Shown here: one piece after another, positions 45,680 to 57,737 of the stretch
Layout: each line of letters begins with the position of its first letter
How positions within the stretch are numbered: the stretch's first letter is position 1
Origin: Pseudopithomyces maydicus
Taxonomy: Eukaryota; Ascomycota; Dothideomycetes; Pleosporales; Didymosphaeriaceae
Direction of reading: 5' to 3'
NCBI GenBank assembly: GCA_026873275.1
Contig: JANTUC010000001.1
Location: 2,542,001 to 2,606,000, forward strand
Length of the DNA stretch: 64,000 nt
Made by a program: the position numbers and the translations under genes
Notes under the pieces: generated by a model
Told to the model about the DNA's origin: nothing
What the model saw: only the letters and a program-made list of their open reading frames with translations
Database searches by the model: none

Positions 45680-46458
45680 TCAACCCTTCCTCTCCAGTTC
45701 GTCCGCAATCTTCACCAGGTCATCGTTCATCAACGGCTCCTTCTCGAACCCCCGCATCACCTGATCCAGCATGGCCCGGGCGCACTTCCCAATCTCGATG
45801 CTCGGGACCCCCATCGTCAACCACAAGGTCGCTGCGAGAGCCTTCTTCGCGATGCCATCCGTGATCAGTCCTGGCTTAGCCGCCGCTGCTTCGATCCCGT
45901 TCTCTGCACAAAATCTGAGCACTTGGTTTTCCGTCTCTCCCTACACATGTCCTGTTAACATGACGCACAGTGCGGTGATACCGTACAAGATTTTGGAAGA
46001 ACAAATAGGAAGTGGTACTGTGCAACACATACCCTCATAAGGCTATACTTCGCTTTAAAAGACGGCGTCTTAGTCTGATCACGCTCGGCAGCCACCCCAG
46101 ACATGTAGATGAAACGAAAAGGCTTTGCAGTCCCAGCATCATGTATAGCACGAAGGCCATTCATGGTTGATGTCTGGCAGACTCGCACAACTTCTTCCCA
46201 CCGGTAGCTCTCGGATTTTCTAGGCGTAATCGCGATGGTCCAGATGCATGCGTTGGCGTCCTTGAAAGCGGATTTTGCATCGCCCGCATACTGGTCATAG
46301 TCCTTCACTATCACATTCTGGAACTTTGGGGAGGGCGAAGGAGGCGCCAGTGTGCGCCGCGTGACTGCGATGACAGTGGTTATGGAAGGATGTGTGAGGG
46401 TTTGACGAAGAAGCTCAGTGCCTACCAAACCGCTTGCACCGACGATAATGATCTTCAT
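45680..46458 (-). CDS. NAD(P)-binding atypical SDR-like oxidoreductase
   Basis: 228 residues from exons 46033-46458 and 45680-45940 (92-nt intron). N-terminal Rossmann motif GASGLVGTELLRQ, then VIAVTRR as the cofactor-side strand, and FIYMSGVAAERD in the active-site region. The protein resembles the HTATIP2/NmrA-like atypical SDR group, whose members can be enzymes or redox sensors. The classic YxxxK pair is not clear (AKYSLMRGE is nearby). Cytosolic. Substrate unknown. Confidence 0.85.
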
Positions 46459-47175
46459 AGTGAGGGTTTTAGAGTAGTTGATGCAGTATATGTGAAGACA
46501 GTCTTCTTATTAAGATGGAAAATCACTGCCTGATCTTCCGCTTCCTTTCTCAAGGCGTACTGTTAACCCGAGTGAGCTTAATCTGACACGTCTAGTAAGC
46601 ACGGCATGCCTTGCTTCCAATCGCAATCGGTATAAGTTGATGATAAGCTTCCTGTCCAGGTGTCTGAATCCTGACGGTATTGGCGGGGTTAGCGATTATC
46701 TCCGCAGTAAACCTGCATGGGCGGACGAAACGAATGTCTTGCTGAAGGTATGCTTCATAGACATTGAAACAGCTGATGATCTTGATGAGAAAAAAATGTT
46801 GTGAAAATCACGGCAATCCAGCGTCGAACAGCGAGCATTCCCACCTCAGTATCAACTAATACCTGTAGAGACAGAACAAAGTTTAGCTGCTCCGGTATGC
46901 TTGCAAGGTAGAACTCGTAGATGAGTCACATATCATTTCATATAAAATTACAATGCTACTCTGTTTCATTTAAACGTGTCTCCTAGTTGTAGATTTAGAG
47001 TACTATCTATATTGATTCCATAGTCAAAAGGGCAGTACTTCCACGGTGTAGTGTGAGTGTCCCCACATCACGCTAACCTCTTCCAGCTGACCTCGGCTCC
47101 CATCTGTTACCCCAACATCGAATCATCAAGGCAGTCGCTCGTTCTCGTGTTTGTAGACTAACAGATTCCTTCGCA
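46459..47175. other. Divergent intergenic region
   Basis: 717 bp between the oxidoreductase (-) and amidase (+) starts. Moderately AT-rich; must hold both promoters. No gene seen. Confidence 0.5.
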
Positions 47176-48952
47176 ATGGCTTCAGGGCAACCAGATAATC
47201 CGCCCAAATGGCTCGCCATCTCCGCTCAGAAGAAACGCGAGCAGCGTGCGCGCATACCATCGGATTGGGAATTGAATCGTGACCAATTTCTCTCACCCGA
47301 CTCTCCGAACTACCTGCATTTACCAAGAGCCTGTGGACTCCTCAACGAGGAAGAACTGAGACTGACTGAGGCATATGACGCAACCGCTTTAGCTGAAGCG
47401 CTTAGAAATAGAGAAGTAAAGAGTGTTGATGTCGTGCGAGCATTTTGCAAGGTACGTTTAGCTCTCAACGACGCTGTATTGGATTTGGCGATTGACTCAG
47501 TACTCAGAGAGCGACCATAGCCCACTACGCAACCAACTGTCTGACCGAGATTTTCTTCTCGGATGCTTTGAAGCGAGCCCAGGAACTAGATGACCATCTC
47601 GCCTCCGGAAAACCCCCATTAGGACCTCTGCACGGTGTACCGGTCTCTTTGAAAGACACTTTCAAAGTCAAGGGCTATGATGCATCGATTGGTCTTGCAG
47701 CACTATGCTTCAAACCCTCAGAAGAAAACTCTGTGCTGGTAGATGTCCTACTGAGAGCCGGCGCTGTATTGTACTGCAAGACCAACGTCCCCCAAACACT
47801 TGCAGCATTGGACTCACACAACAATATCTTCGGAAGGACAATAAATCCGCTCAACCCAGCTGTGACAGCAGGTGGGAGCTCGGGTGGGGAAGCTGCACTC
47901 ATGGCTCTCAGAGGATCAATTCTAGGCGTCGGCACGGATATCGGGGGCTCGATCCGCGTGCCCGCCATGTGCGGAAATTTATATGGTGTGAAGCCGAGCT
48001 GGGAGCGCGTTCCTTATGCTGGTCAAGAAGGCGGAAGCAAGCCTGCAGTTGCGAAATTGAGCGTTAGTGCGAGCGCAGGTCCATTAACGCATAGTATGCG
48101 CGACATTGAGCTGTTCTTCAAAGCAGTCGCAGGTCAAAGACCATGGGAATTCGACCCGGATGTTATACCTGGTCCGTGGGATTCCCTTTCCACGGTCGTT
48201 GGTAGGAAGCTACGCATTGGTGTTGTTCGACGGGACGGTGTCATTGAGCCGCATCCACCGATTTTAAGACTGCTTGATGAGGTAGCAACTAAGATGCGGA
48301 GATCTGGAATCGAGGTTGTGAATATGGACATCACATCTATATTCTCCCAGTGCCAATCGCTCGCAAATGCTCTCATGGGCGCCGAAGGTTCCAACTCCAT
48401 GTTCGACTTGATTGAAGCGTTCGATGAACCGCTATCACCATGGATCAAGCCACGCATGCGTCGCAAAGAGCCTCTGTCCTTTGAACAGCTCAGAAAATTA
48501 CAAGAACAAAGAACAAAGCTCCAGGTCGAAGCTCTTAAGATCTGGAGACAGGTAGATGCCTTCATATGCCCAGTGGCACCTCATCCGGTGCCAGAGATCG
48601 ATAGGTACAATGGCGCGAGCTATACAAGCTCTTTTATGCTGTTGGACTACCCGGCAGGTACAATTCCGGTGCGCATGTTTGAGAAAAAGGATATGGAAGG
48701 GGAGCTGCCTAACGCCACCATTGGCAGCTGGGACAAAAGGAACCGGGAGCTCTGTGAGTTGGCCGCCAGATGCCAAATGGCATTCACTGACTCAACATAG
48801 GGACTGAAGTTGACCGCTCAGTTTATCTCGGTACACCACTGTGTGTTCAAGTAGTAGGACCCAAGCTCGAAGAAAGACGATTGTGCGATGCGATGACAGC
48901 TATTGATCATGCATTGAAGGCAGCCGATGCGAGTCTGGCCTCGAAACTGTAG
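47176..48952 (+). CDS. Amidase, amidase-signature family
   Basis: 557 residues from exons 47176-47451, 47508-48753 and 48801-48952 (introns 56 and 47 nt). The Ser-cisSer-Lys triad is visible: Lys about 141 in VSLKDTF, the cis-Ser about 216 in GGSSGGEAAL and the nucleophile Ser about 240 in GTDIGGSIRVP. The spacing closely matches fatty acid amide hydrolase. The last intron removes a premature stop and gives RELWTEVDRSVYLGTPLCVQVVGPK, a conserved C-terminal segment. Likely a cytosolic acetamidase or general amidase; substrate unknown. Confidence 0.93.
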
Positions 48953-49622
48953 CACTATTCGTCACCAATGTTGTCTCCCATGTCGATTGGATTTCTCTAT
49001 CCATATTTTTAACTACAATGAACCTCAATCGAAAATGATGTATTAGAACCCTGCATGACCAACTTATTAGCCTACTAGGTTCCGTATTCAGTTTTTCATA
49101 GAACAGAAAAAATGTCGGGATTTCCATTGTTATGTTCTCATAAATAAACGTAGTAGAATCGAGGATAGGCTGACACATGCGGATGTGATGATCCAAGACA
49201 AACAGCATAATTATGGTGTTTACTCGATGAATGAGCAAATTTCACAAGGTCACATGCACATCAAAACGAGAAATGTCGATCAAATGAATCATCTTTGTGA
49301 GGACTAATAGTATCAATCCTGATTTCACTATCTAGAAACCACCTTCAACCGTGGTGTAATGGTGTTCGCTGTGTCACAATCGATCGGTTGGCCAGGATTG
49401 CTGCCCGACTTCGGCTATGGCGGGGTAAATCCGCTACGCACCATGCATGAAATGTGAACGTGTCCTTTTCGGATTCGACGAAAAGACTCGGACTTTGGCC
49501 CCTCCTGAAGTACACGTTGAGATGTGAGCTTTAGTGTCCATCTATTTATTTACAAATAGCTCAAATTTTGAGCATGCTATCCACTCCAAGCACTCGCTTG
49601 GTATCTGAAGTTAGCTCTTCAA
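48953..49622. other. Intergenic region
   Basis: AT-rich; no gene recognised between the amidase and the tRNA. Confidence 0.5.
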
Positions 49623-49704
49623 GCCGGAATGGCGCAGTGGTAACGCGTCGCACTTGTATCTTAAGCAAATGCGAAGATCCCTAGTTCAATTCTGGGTTTC
49701 GGCA
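49623..49704 (+). tRNA. tRNA-Thr(UGU) with a short intron
   Basis: Acceptor arm GCCGGAA pairs with TTTCGGC (one G-T), followed by discriminator A. The D arm has GCGCAGTGGTAACGCG. The anticodon stem TCGCA/TGCGA encloses CTTGTA, a putative 10-nt intron (TCTTAAGCAA) after position 37, and A38; anticodon TGT. The T arm CCTAG-TTCAATT-CTGGG is complete with one G-T pair. The D stem is the weakest part (3 pairs plus a wobble). An oligo-T terminator follows. Confidence 0.82.
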
Positions 49705-49716
49705 TACTATAAAATC

Positions 49717-49732
49717 TTTTTTTCTTTTTTTT
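49717..49732 (+). terminator. RNA polymerase III terminator of the tRNA gene
   Basis: T7-C-T8 tract starting 12 bases after the discriminator base, a strong Pol III stop. Confidence 0.75.
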
Positions 49733-51150
49733 CGCCACTATGATCCACTCTTCAGGTGTACTTGCCCCTTTTTGCGATCCTAGGACTTAGCTGTTGTTGA
49801 GCTAGTGTATCCGTTTATCCCAGCCTAGGGTCTGTGCAAACGAAAATAATAACTTGCAGCAAAAAAAGTGAATTAAATATTTGTAATTCTTGACTATAAT
49901 GCAGGCCTGAGTCGTGAAACTTTTCTTTGGTGCAAGAGTTGGTAGTCTACATGTGTAATTGTGCAATCTATCGGTATATCGCGATTAGCTATCTAGTGCG
50001 ACCTGTGAACAAATCAAATATAGTAAGGAGCTCAAGTGTAAATATCAAAAAGATGTTTACAGGTAGAGGTGATTGACGGCGGCCAGGAGTGGCAATAAGG
50101 CTTATTTGGACATGAAAGTATAGAAATTACCTCCCTCTATCACCAAGTTAGCTAGCACTCTTGCTGTAGTGGCATCTATGAACAGAGGGGTATCTTCACT
50201 TACTATACTCTTCTTACTTCTCAGGATCCAGAACACAAAAGATTATCTATATTACGATCGCGCTAAGCTATATGATAAATCGAACATCGTAAGCGCCTAA
50301 CCAGACAATACCGATGACAGCCTTATAAGAACTTAAACAAAGCATATTTATCAGGCAAGGGCGCACCAGATGGTGCATTAAAACATAGACAGTAGGATTC
50401 AAGTCACAAAACAATACTAATCACTGCTTTTCGTGTAGCCGTTATCTATAGCTTTCAATACATAAAAAACTCTGAGTGAATTTATCGCGTTTTATAGGTT
50501 TTGCAAACAATCAATCGTTTCGCTAGAATCGACAATGCCGTTATAGGATGGATGTTTAAAGGTAGAGAGTTGTTCTCCATATAAAAATGCTATGTAACGG
50601 AACGATGAACCGCTGCAGGAGGTTTAATAAGAACTACTGCCTTTATTTGCCACATAACTGCTCTATTAGCTGCGGACAACCACCTAACTTACTTAGTTTA
50701 TTACATAAACTTCACCGACACCTGCTTCGCGCCATTACACTCGCCAGGGGTGGAGGATTTCTTTCCTGGTAGTATCTCATAGTATCTTACCTAGGTTGGT
50801 ATAATTTTTGACCTAATTTCTAAACGTGTGGAAGTAGTATCTGATCAAGTCCACTTAATCAATCGCATTCCGATATAGGCACCGGTGGGGCAAACGAGGC
50901 GCCCTATTCACTGGAACACCGAACGTTCGAAAGCCAGAACTTTTTGTTTGCTGGGAACGACCATCTTAATAACCGTTATTATAATATCGCACTGGAAAAG
51001 CACAACACTGAATTCTACGATTGGCCTGCCTCCGTAGCTTGGTAATTATATAAGCGAACCGGAAGGATCTTGGCCCTGGCCTCAGCCCCAGCAGCATTTC
51101 TCACACCCAAAGGCCCGGTAATCCACAGCCTGACAAAACGGTCCGATACG
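49733..51150. other. AT-rich gene-free region
   Basis: About 1.4 kb without a convincing frame. Much of 49850-50870 is AT-rich and broken by stops in all frames, as decayed repeats in fungi often are, but no element motif could be recognised. The last 150 bp are probably the promoter of the P450 gene. An alternative TTG start at 51070 was not used. Confidence 0.5.
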
Positions 51151-52966
51151 ATGCGGGTGGAGTCGGGCATCCTCAGCACGCTACTCGAACATTATGTAGC
51201 CGTGCCGATACTTGCGTTCACGGTCTATACGGTGATTCTCGTTGGTCACCGTCTCTTCTTCTCCCCGCTTGCCAAATTCCCTGGTCCAAGGATCGCTGCT
51301 GCCACCAGTTGGTACGAATTTTACCATGACTACTTTCGCAAAGGAAAATATGTCTTCAAGATCAAGGATATGCACGACCAATACGGTAAGTCGATCAAGC
51401 AGGATAAAGTTAGGAGACATAAGGAGTGGCGCTAACCTAATGCGGTACTCAGGGCCTATCGTTCGAATAACGCCACATGAGCTTTCCATCCATGATCCGG
51501 AGTTCTATAATCAGATCAATGTTTCTGGGAGTGTGCGTAAGACAGACAATTACGCGGGTTTTGCTCGCGGCATAGATTTTGAGGGTAAGCTTTTCAGACA
51601 TCGATGCCTGTGTTCCTGACACGATTTCGTTATAGGTACACACTTCCTGTCTCTATCGCATGACCTCCATCGGCATAGACGGAAACCATTGGAGCCTTTC
51701 TTCTCTCGCGCAGGTGTTACTAAGCTCGAGCCTATGGTTGCTGATGTTGCAAAGCGCTTCGTTCGACGGCTCGAAAGTTATCAAGGAACTGATCAAGTGA
51801 TACGCCTCGACCATGCATATGTTGCTCTTTCTGCCGATGTCGTTGGTAAAATTTGTTTCGAAAGCGATTCCAGCATGATCGACGAGCCAAATTTTGGGGT
51901 CGAATGGTACAATTTACTACACAACTTCATACATTCACTTCCATTGGTCATGGCCTTTCCTCAGTTGATTAAGTATGTATCCCCTCGAGATAATCAAACA
52001 GCACTAATCATCCCTTAGGCTGATTAATCTGATACCTTCTGAAGTACTGCATTGGCTCGATCCACGTCTTGTGACCTTCGAGAAATTCAAAGACTTTGCT
52101 CGGCAACACATTATCGATGCCAAAAAGGAATTGGAAGAAAAGTCGGACCAGGGGACTTTTGAAACACGTAACTCTGTGTTCCGACATCTTCTTACTAGCG
52201 GCCTGCCAGAAAGTGATCTTTCTGTCGAAAGGTTGACCAGAGAAGCACAGATATTCTTGGGTGCCGGCAGCATAAGCGCAGCACGTACTCTTGATTTTAT
52301 TAGCTACTACATTATCTCACGTGAAGGATACCTGGAGAGGTTACAGAAAGAGCTAGGGCCTTTGATGGGAGGGTTTCCGGACAGACTACCGTCTTTCGTG
52401 GAGCTAGAGAAGCTCCCCTTTCTTCAAGCATTGATAAAGGAAGGACTAAGGCTCAGCTACGGTGTTATGCATCGAATGCCTCGTGTCTCGCCCGAAGTAC
52501 CCATTCGCTACAAAGATTGGATCATCCCGCCAGGAGTGAGTGGAAATTCGTCATCACATGATGAGAATATTGACTTGGTTACAGATCGCTGTTGGCATGT
52601 CAGCATATATGAACCACACTGACCCCGATATCTATTCTGAGCCTTTCAGATTCAATCCAGATCGTTGGCTTAATGATGTCACTCCTGCCATGACCCGATG
52701 TCTCGTGCCTTTCTCCAAAGGCTCTCGGAATTGCCTCGGTATGAAGTGAGTCACCCGCCAACACGCTCACGCTTCTCAATGTGTACTAATGTGTATTTAG
52801 TCTAGCTTACATGGAGTTGAACAAGACGCTTTCGACTGTTTTCCGCCCGGGTGCTCCTACGCTCGAACTATTCGAGACAGACGAGAGCGACATTGTCCAA
52901 GCCCATGACTATATCATCCCGTTGCCAAGGCTAGACAGCAAGGGTCTCCGCGTCAAGGTCATCTAA
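51151..52966 (+). CDS. Cytochrome P450 (CYP65/trichodiene oxygenase-like group)
   Basis: 515 residues from six exons: 51151-51385, 51453-51584, 51636-51972, 52019-52535, 52585-52745 and 52801-52966 (introns 67, 51, 46, 49 and 55 nt), all in phase. N-terminal anchor at VPILAFTVYTVILVGHRLFF, then the FPGPRIAA hinge. Helix-C region HRHRRKPLEPFFSR; I helix FLGAGSISAARTLDF, lacking the usual acidic/Thr pair; ExxR as EGLR; heme loop FSKGSRNCLG (Cys about 457). The EPFFSRAGVTKLEP segment is typical of secondary-metabolism P450s, but no biosynthetic core enzyme is nearby. Start ATG 51151 precedes the anchor. Confidence 0.92.
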
Positions 52967-53723
52967 ATACCACTTTATTATCTTTCGTAAGCGATATATT
53001 GAGCTGTCCTGACAGCTACGTTATGAAGAGATCATTTTACTATATATTATTTGATATCAATGCAAGCTTTTGTTTGCTTCTAATAGACTTACTAGGACTT
53101 TCTCATCAATCTCTAGAAATGTTGTGCTGTACGAAACTTACCGAAATTTGTTTACAAGTCGAGCACCTCAGTTCCTCCTCGGTCGCATCGTTTTCATCGC
53201 CCACAAACTTCACAGTCATTCCATCATTATCGCATTTCTGTATGTGAGTTTGAACGTGGAACATGAAACTGGCCAGTCATTCCATGGGATACATGGCACG
53301 CCCATGATACTTGTCGTAAAGATGGGTAGGATCTGTCTCTTGCCTAAGACCTCTACACAACCACACTACTACACATAATTTAAAAAAGCTACGAATTCTT
53401 TCATCTGCATATCTTCAGCTCGAGAGTATAAGGCCAGATAAGGTACGCGCGTGACTTAATACGCCGAACAAATACGAAATTTCTCATATAGATATAGACG
53501 TCCAATACACATTGAAATAGCTTGATTCGTTGATAAAGTCCGAAAGAACGTTGCCAGTGTAAAATCGATAAATAAGGGTCCTTGCACCTTTGCACCAAAA
53601 CGTAGCAGACAGGCTTCTCTTCTTTTGTATATCGATCTAACAGATCACAGAAAGTATTTACCCGCTTCGACTTTCAAAACCATATGTCCGAACTTTTGAG
53701 TATTGTATATATCAATGTTTGGT
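52967..53723. other. Convergent 3' intergenic region
   Basis: AT-rich, between P450 (+) and F-box-like (-) stops. Small frames near 53000-53380 have no features. No gene called. Confidence 0.5.
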
Positions 53724-55188
53724 TCAAAAGTTAAGGAGTCTCGTCTTACTGCCTTGCACTATAGGCAAGCTCCAGTCTTCCAAGATTTCATAATCTTCGT
53801 GACCCCATCTTTGCTTCATGAGCTTTTTGAGTTGGCGTTTCATGCTTCCCTGTTCCTTCGTACCGTCGTCGAATTCTTCTTGAGTAATGAAATTCATCGA
53901 GGGCATCCAAGTCGAGCCATGGCCTCTCTTCTCTGTTTCCCACTCCTCTTTGCTCATAAAAAAATAATTCAATGGGTCTTCAGATATTGTTCGCGTACAG
54001 CTGTTCCTCTTGTATCGATGGATGACCAAAATGTTCACTCCTGCGTGAATGAGATTATAGATTGGAGCTCGAACCGATTCCATGATGTTGTAGAAACGCC
54101 GCTCGCCAACTTCGGGGTTTAGCCGACGTTGTGCTGAGGTAACGAGCCAAAGCTCAACCGAGATGTGAGATTGTTGTGTAATGAGCACCAAGCTATTCAA
54201 CTGTGCGTAGAGTCCGTTGAGAAATTCTATTTCATTTTCCGTAGTCTGCCATGCTCGTTCGGAGCTACCGTTGCAAAGAGTCGTGGGGGCATAAATGGTA
54301 ACCTTGTGCCGAATATACTCATACGGCTTCAGTCCTGTTCGGGTTGGATTCGAGATGAGAAACTCTCTAAGCTCGTTTATGTGTATGCTGAAATCATTGA
54401 CGCTGTAGAATATCTCGGCGATGTCCCGAGCCATGCCGTGGCCCACATATTCAGGGTTTAGCAGCCACCCACCAGGCTTGAGTGAATCGAAGGTCCCACT
54501 TTCGAAAACTCTTCGAGCCTCTTGAGTTTTCTCATAAAGGAACAAATCTTCGTTGTCATGAAAATTTGGGTCGAAACCTCCTCGGTCGACCGATATTGGG
54601 AAATGTTTGATTGGATCATCACCATAGGCCCTACCCTGGATGTCAAAATAAGAATAAATCATGTCGCGCAGCTCAGAAGGTAGTTTTGAATGAATATCGC
54701 TATGCAACTGCGTAAGTGATTCGAGGCTTTCTGCTTTAGAATAGACTTCGAATTCTGCGACGAAAGCTCTAAACTGAAGATCAGCTGCAGGCAAACAGTG
54801 GACAACATATCTATAGATCTCCTTACTTGTATGCATCAATTTCTTCTCTCATGCACACACGTTTCTTTTCTTCCAAACGCTCTTGCTTGGTTTCGTAGTC
54901 CAATTCTTCTTCGTCGGTGTCTATTAACACTTCGCCTTGAAGAGTCTGCTCTTTAGGATCTGCACTCGTCTTACTACTATCATCCTCCTCTTCTTCGCTC
55001 TCATCTACTTCATTATTCTCATCGCTTATCTCATCGCTATCGTCCCCCCATTCACGTCGACGCCTTTTTTCTTCTTGGTCTTCTAAAGCCTGTTGGGCCT
55101 CCACTACCTTTTTCACAGCTTCTTTAGCTGTACAAATTGCCTCTTCGAGCTGTGCGAGTCGTAGTCGTGTGGCTACAGTTGGCGCCAT
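53724..55188 (-). CDS. Acidic coiled-coil protein with F-box-like LPxELRxMIY motif
   Basis: 468 residues from exons 54827-55188 and 53724-54768. The 58-nt intron (54769-54826, GTAAGG...TTTAG, with CTGAT branch site) joins two frames that otherwise look like two overlapping genes. The N-terminal part (1-120) is a charged helix followed by a strongly acidic run (DDSDEISDENNEVDESEEEEDD). After the join, KLPSELRDMIYSYF is the F-box/2EXR-like motif common in large families of Pezizomycotina. The rest is unassigned. F-box proteins would recruit substrates to SCF ligases, but this link is uncertain here. ATG at 55188 chosen over TTG at 55197. Confidence 0.75.
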
Positions 55189-55577
55189 TGCACACAACGG
55201 TGGTGAAGGCAGTTGGGTTATACGGTACCGGGCGGAACTGAATAAGATGCGCGTGCTGACAAGGTCACCAAAATATGGCGGGTGCCTGAAAGCCTAGCTC
55301 GCTTACAGTGGCCTGACACCGCCTGTTTGTATATCTCCGAGGCCCAGGTTCAAATACAGTTAGATTGGGAATAACACCGCTTCGCAGCACGCATTTCTAT
55401 GCCTTTATTTCAAATCGAAGTTTACTGCTCCCAGATACAAGTATTTTATTGCGTCTGTTAACTTCACAGTAAATTCTCGTATTCAAGTCAGCGCAGAAGT
55501 ACAGTAGGCGCTGGAGCCATGGCAACTCTATCAACTACTGACTACCAAATTCCAGTTGCACACTTATCAACGTCAAA
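55189..55577. other. Intergenic region
   Basis: 389 bp between two minus-strand genes: promoter of the F-box-like gene and 3' end of the antiporter. A B-box-like GGTTCAAATAC near 55355 lacks a tRNA fold. Confidence 0.5.
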
Positions 55578-57737
55578 TCACCTCTGTGGTTCTGCCCATG
55601 TCAACGTCCGCTCCCGGGAGAACCCCCTCTGTATAGATCGTTCGTATTGAAGGTCATTTCTTGTCTCCGCGCTCATATGTTGTTTCTGATCGTCCAGGCT
55701 GTATGCAGTCTTCGAACTGGACTGACTGAAAGGTCTGTCTTCTCGTGGGAAGGATCTTGAGATTCTATCAGGCGATCGACCTCTTCTAAGCCCTCTTTCT
55801 AGATTTTCGAAACTGAATTGAACACCCAAATTGCCATCATCCCCTGCACGATTAGTCCGCACTGTCGCTACACTGTTGGCACGTGAAAATCGATTGTTCA
55901 CGACAATACTGCCTCGTCTCGGATCGATGTAGGCATTATTTGGAAGGGCATCGCGTTGACTCACGGGGCGGACTTCGACCGGATCTTCGACGATCGGCGG
56001 CACTTTGCGCCAGCGATATATCGCTTCAAGTAGAGGTATGGAAAGACCGTGCACAACTATTGAGAAGAGGACAAGAAAATATACGACCGCACCCATGGCT
56101 TGGAGTAAATGTTCCTCTTCTTCAGTTTCTGCATTCTCGACTTTCGGAAATAGATGACGCGTATGTTCAACATAAAACACCGCACCAATCCCTTCATTTA
56201 TGATGTGAGTGTTCATATCGCCATAAAACTTCTTTTGAGGATGAAACTTACCTATGGGACCAAAGTACCCCATGAATAATGCTTCCCTCCAATTCTTCAC
56301 TGTGGAAGGCATAGCTTTGAACATGACCATCATAGCAGGTATTCGGCGCAACAGCAGTATAAGGACACCCAAAACAATGAGTCTACCATAGGTAATTCCC
56401 GTCAGCTCAGGCTGATTGAATTCATCCCATGGAATTATCATCCCAATGTACATGAAACCGCCAAAGTTGAGAAGAATGTCGATTGAGCCATTGACCTCGT
56501 CATGTCGGTCGAGGGTTTCAGCGAGATAATCACCATTCCAGTTCAACGCGGCTCCGGCGCAAAAGCATGCTAGAAGGTCGTCCAACCCTGCACAGCCAGT
56601 CACCCCAATAGTAAAAAGACCGATTGCCGTGGGTAGAAGAAGGAGGCTTTCACCATCGATCCACTTTCTATACTGATCGTGAGCGCGTGAAAAGTGACAA
56701 GAAATCAGATAGACCAACCTGCGGAGCGAAAGATTTGTAGCGAACATGCTCAGAATGCCAATGACAGCACCAACGATAGCACCGAGCAAAATAAAGTAGA
56801 GCCAACCCTCAACGACTCATAACTCGATCGCTTTGCCAGTGCCACCTCCTTGGCGACCAACATCACCAGCACGGAGCATCAAACGACTAGAGTCAATCTG
56901 TGATTGAGTTTTTCCGGCGCTAGGCTTGAAGTTAATACTCTCCGGCTCAGCATGTCTGATAAGGTATGTGGCGAGTCTTCTGAATGTTAGCTATTGGCAT
57001 GGCCTTAAAAGTTAGGCTCATACAGTAAGAAAGGGAAGCCAAAGCCATCATTGCTACCAGCTTCGGCCGAAATGATCTCTCGTAGGGCACGAGGAACATA
57101 TTTGTCAGCAAAAGGCCCTTTTGCGATGGCTTGCGAGAGGACAGGATCTGTTGAAGTGACGAGGGATCCTATAACCATCGATGAGAGCTACGGATGGTTA
57201 TCAACTAATGAGTCTTCCTGAAAAATATGAGGGTCTTAATTACCAAAGTAAGCTTGGGGATCATAAGCATAATACACCCCGTCGTACAAAGCCACATGAT
57301 AGTCATTACAGGAATTAACAGGATAAACATGTCTTTCCAACGGTGCCAAGGATACTTTGCTGGAAGCTGGTAACCTGCCATGACCAACTGGATACCGATC
57401 ACAATTCGGGTCATACCCTGAAAGAGTAAGCGGAATACGGAAAAATTTATGTTGGCTGACATACCAGAGTAATGTATTCTGTCTGATCCTTCAGCGCATG
57501 TCCCCAACGTTCCGAGTCGAGAAACTTGGCTGCCAAAGGACCGAGAACAATGCCAATGATTACTGCGGGAAGAGCTTCGCCAAGGTACCAGTCTTGCTTG
57601 ATCTTGACTGAAATGAAGCCATATAGTATTGTGAACGCGCCTAGAAGTGTTATTCCCCTACCGATATTATCTTGACGTATCCACTCACCTAGGACAGAAA
57701 TCACGATATTGAGCTCACTGACATCCAGAGTCGGCAT
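55578..57737 (-). CDS. Na+/H+ antiporter (fungal Nha1/Sod2 type), with an in-frame TGA
   Basis: Plasma-membrane alkali cation/proton exchanger, about 619 residues if the stop is read through. Exons: 57689-57737, 57465-57640, 57244-57417, 57024-57187, 56715-56976, 56252-56672 and 55578-56191. Introns 57641-57688 (48 nt) and 56192-56251 (60 nt) are in frame and stop-free; 56673-56714 (42 nt) is less certain. Family motifs: MPTLDVSELNIVISVLG, WYLGEALPAVIIGIVLGPLAAKFLDSE (cut here), VTSTDPVLSQ, GDVGRQGGGTGKA and GCAGLDDLLACFCAG. At 56817-56819 TGA (codon about 241) replaces the Trp of the conserved segment IEL-W-VVEGWLYF. The tail after the last helix is hydrophilic. Confidence 0.88.

Noticed and set aside
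48754..48800. Premature stop at the end of the amidase
   Set aside because: Removed by a 47-nt GTGAGT...CATAG intron, giving the conserved C-terminus.
55330..55380. B-box-like GGTTCAAATAC suggesting a tRNA
   Set aside because: The flanking bases cannot form a T stem and there is no cloverleaf.
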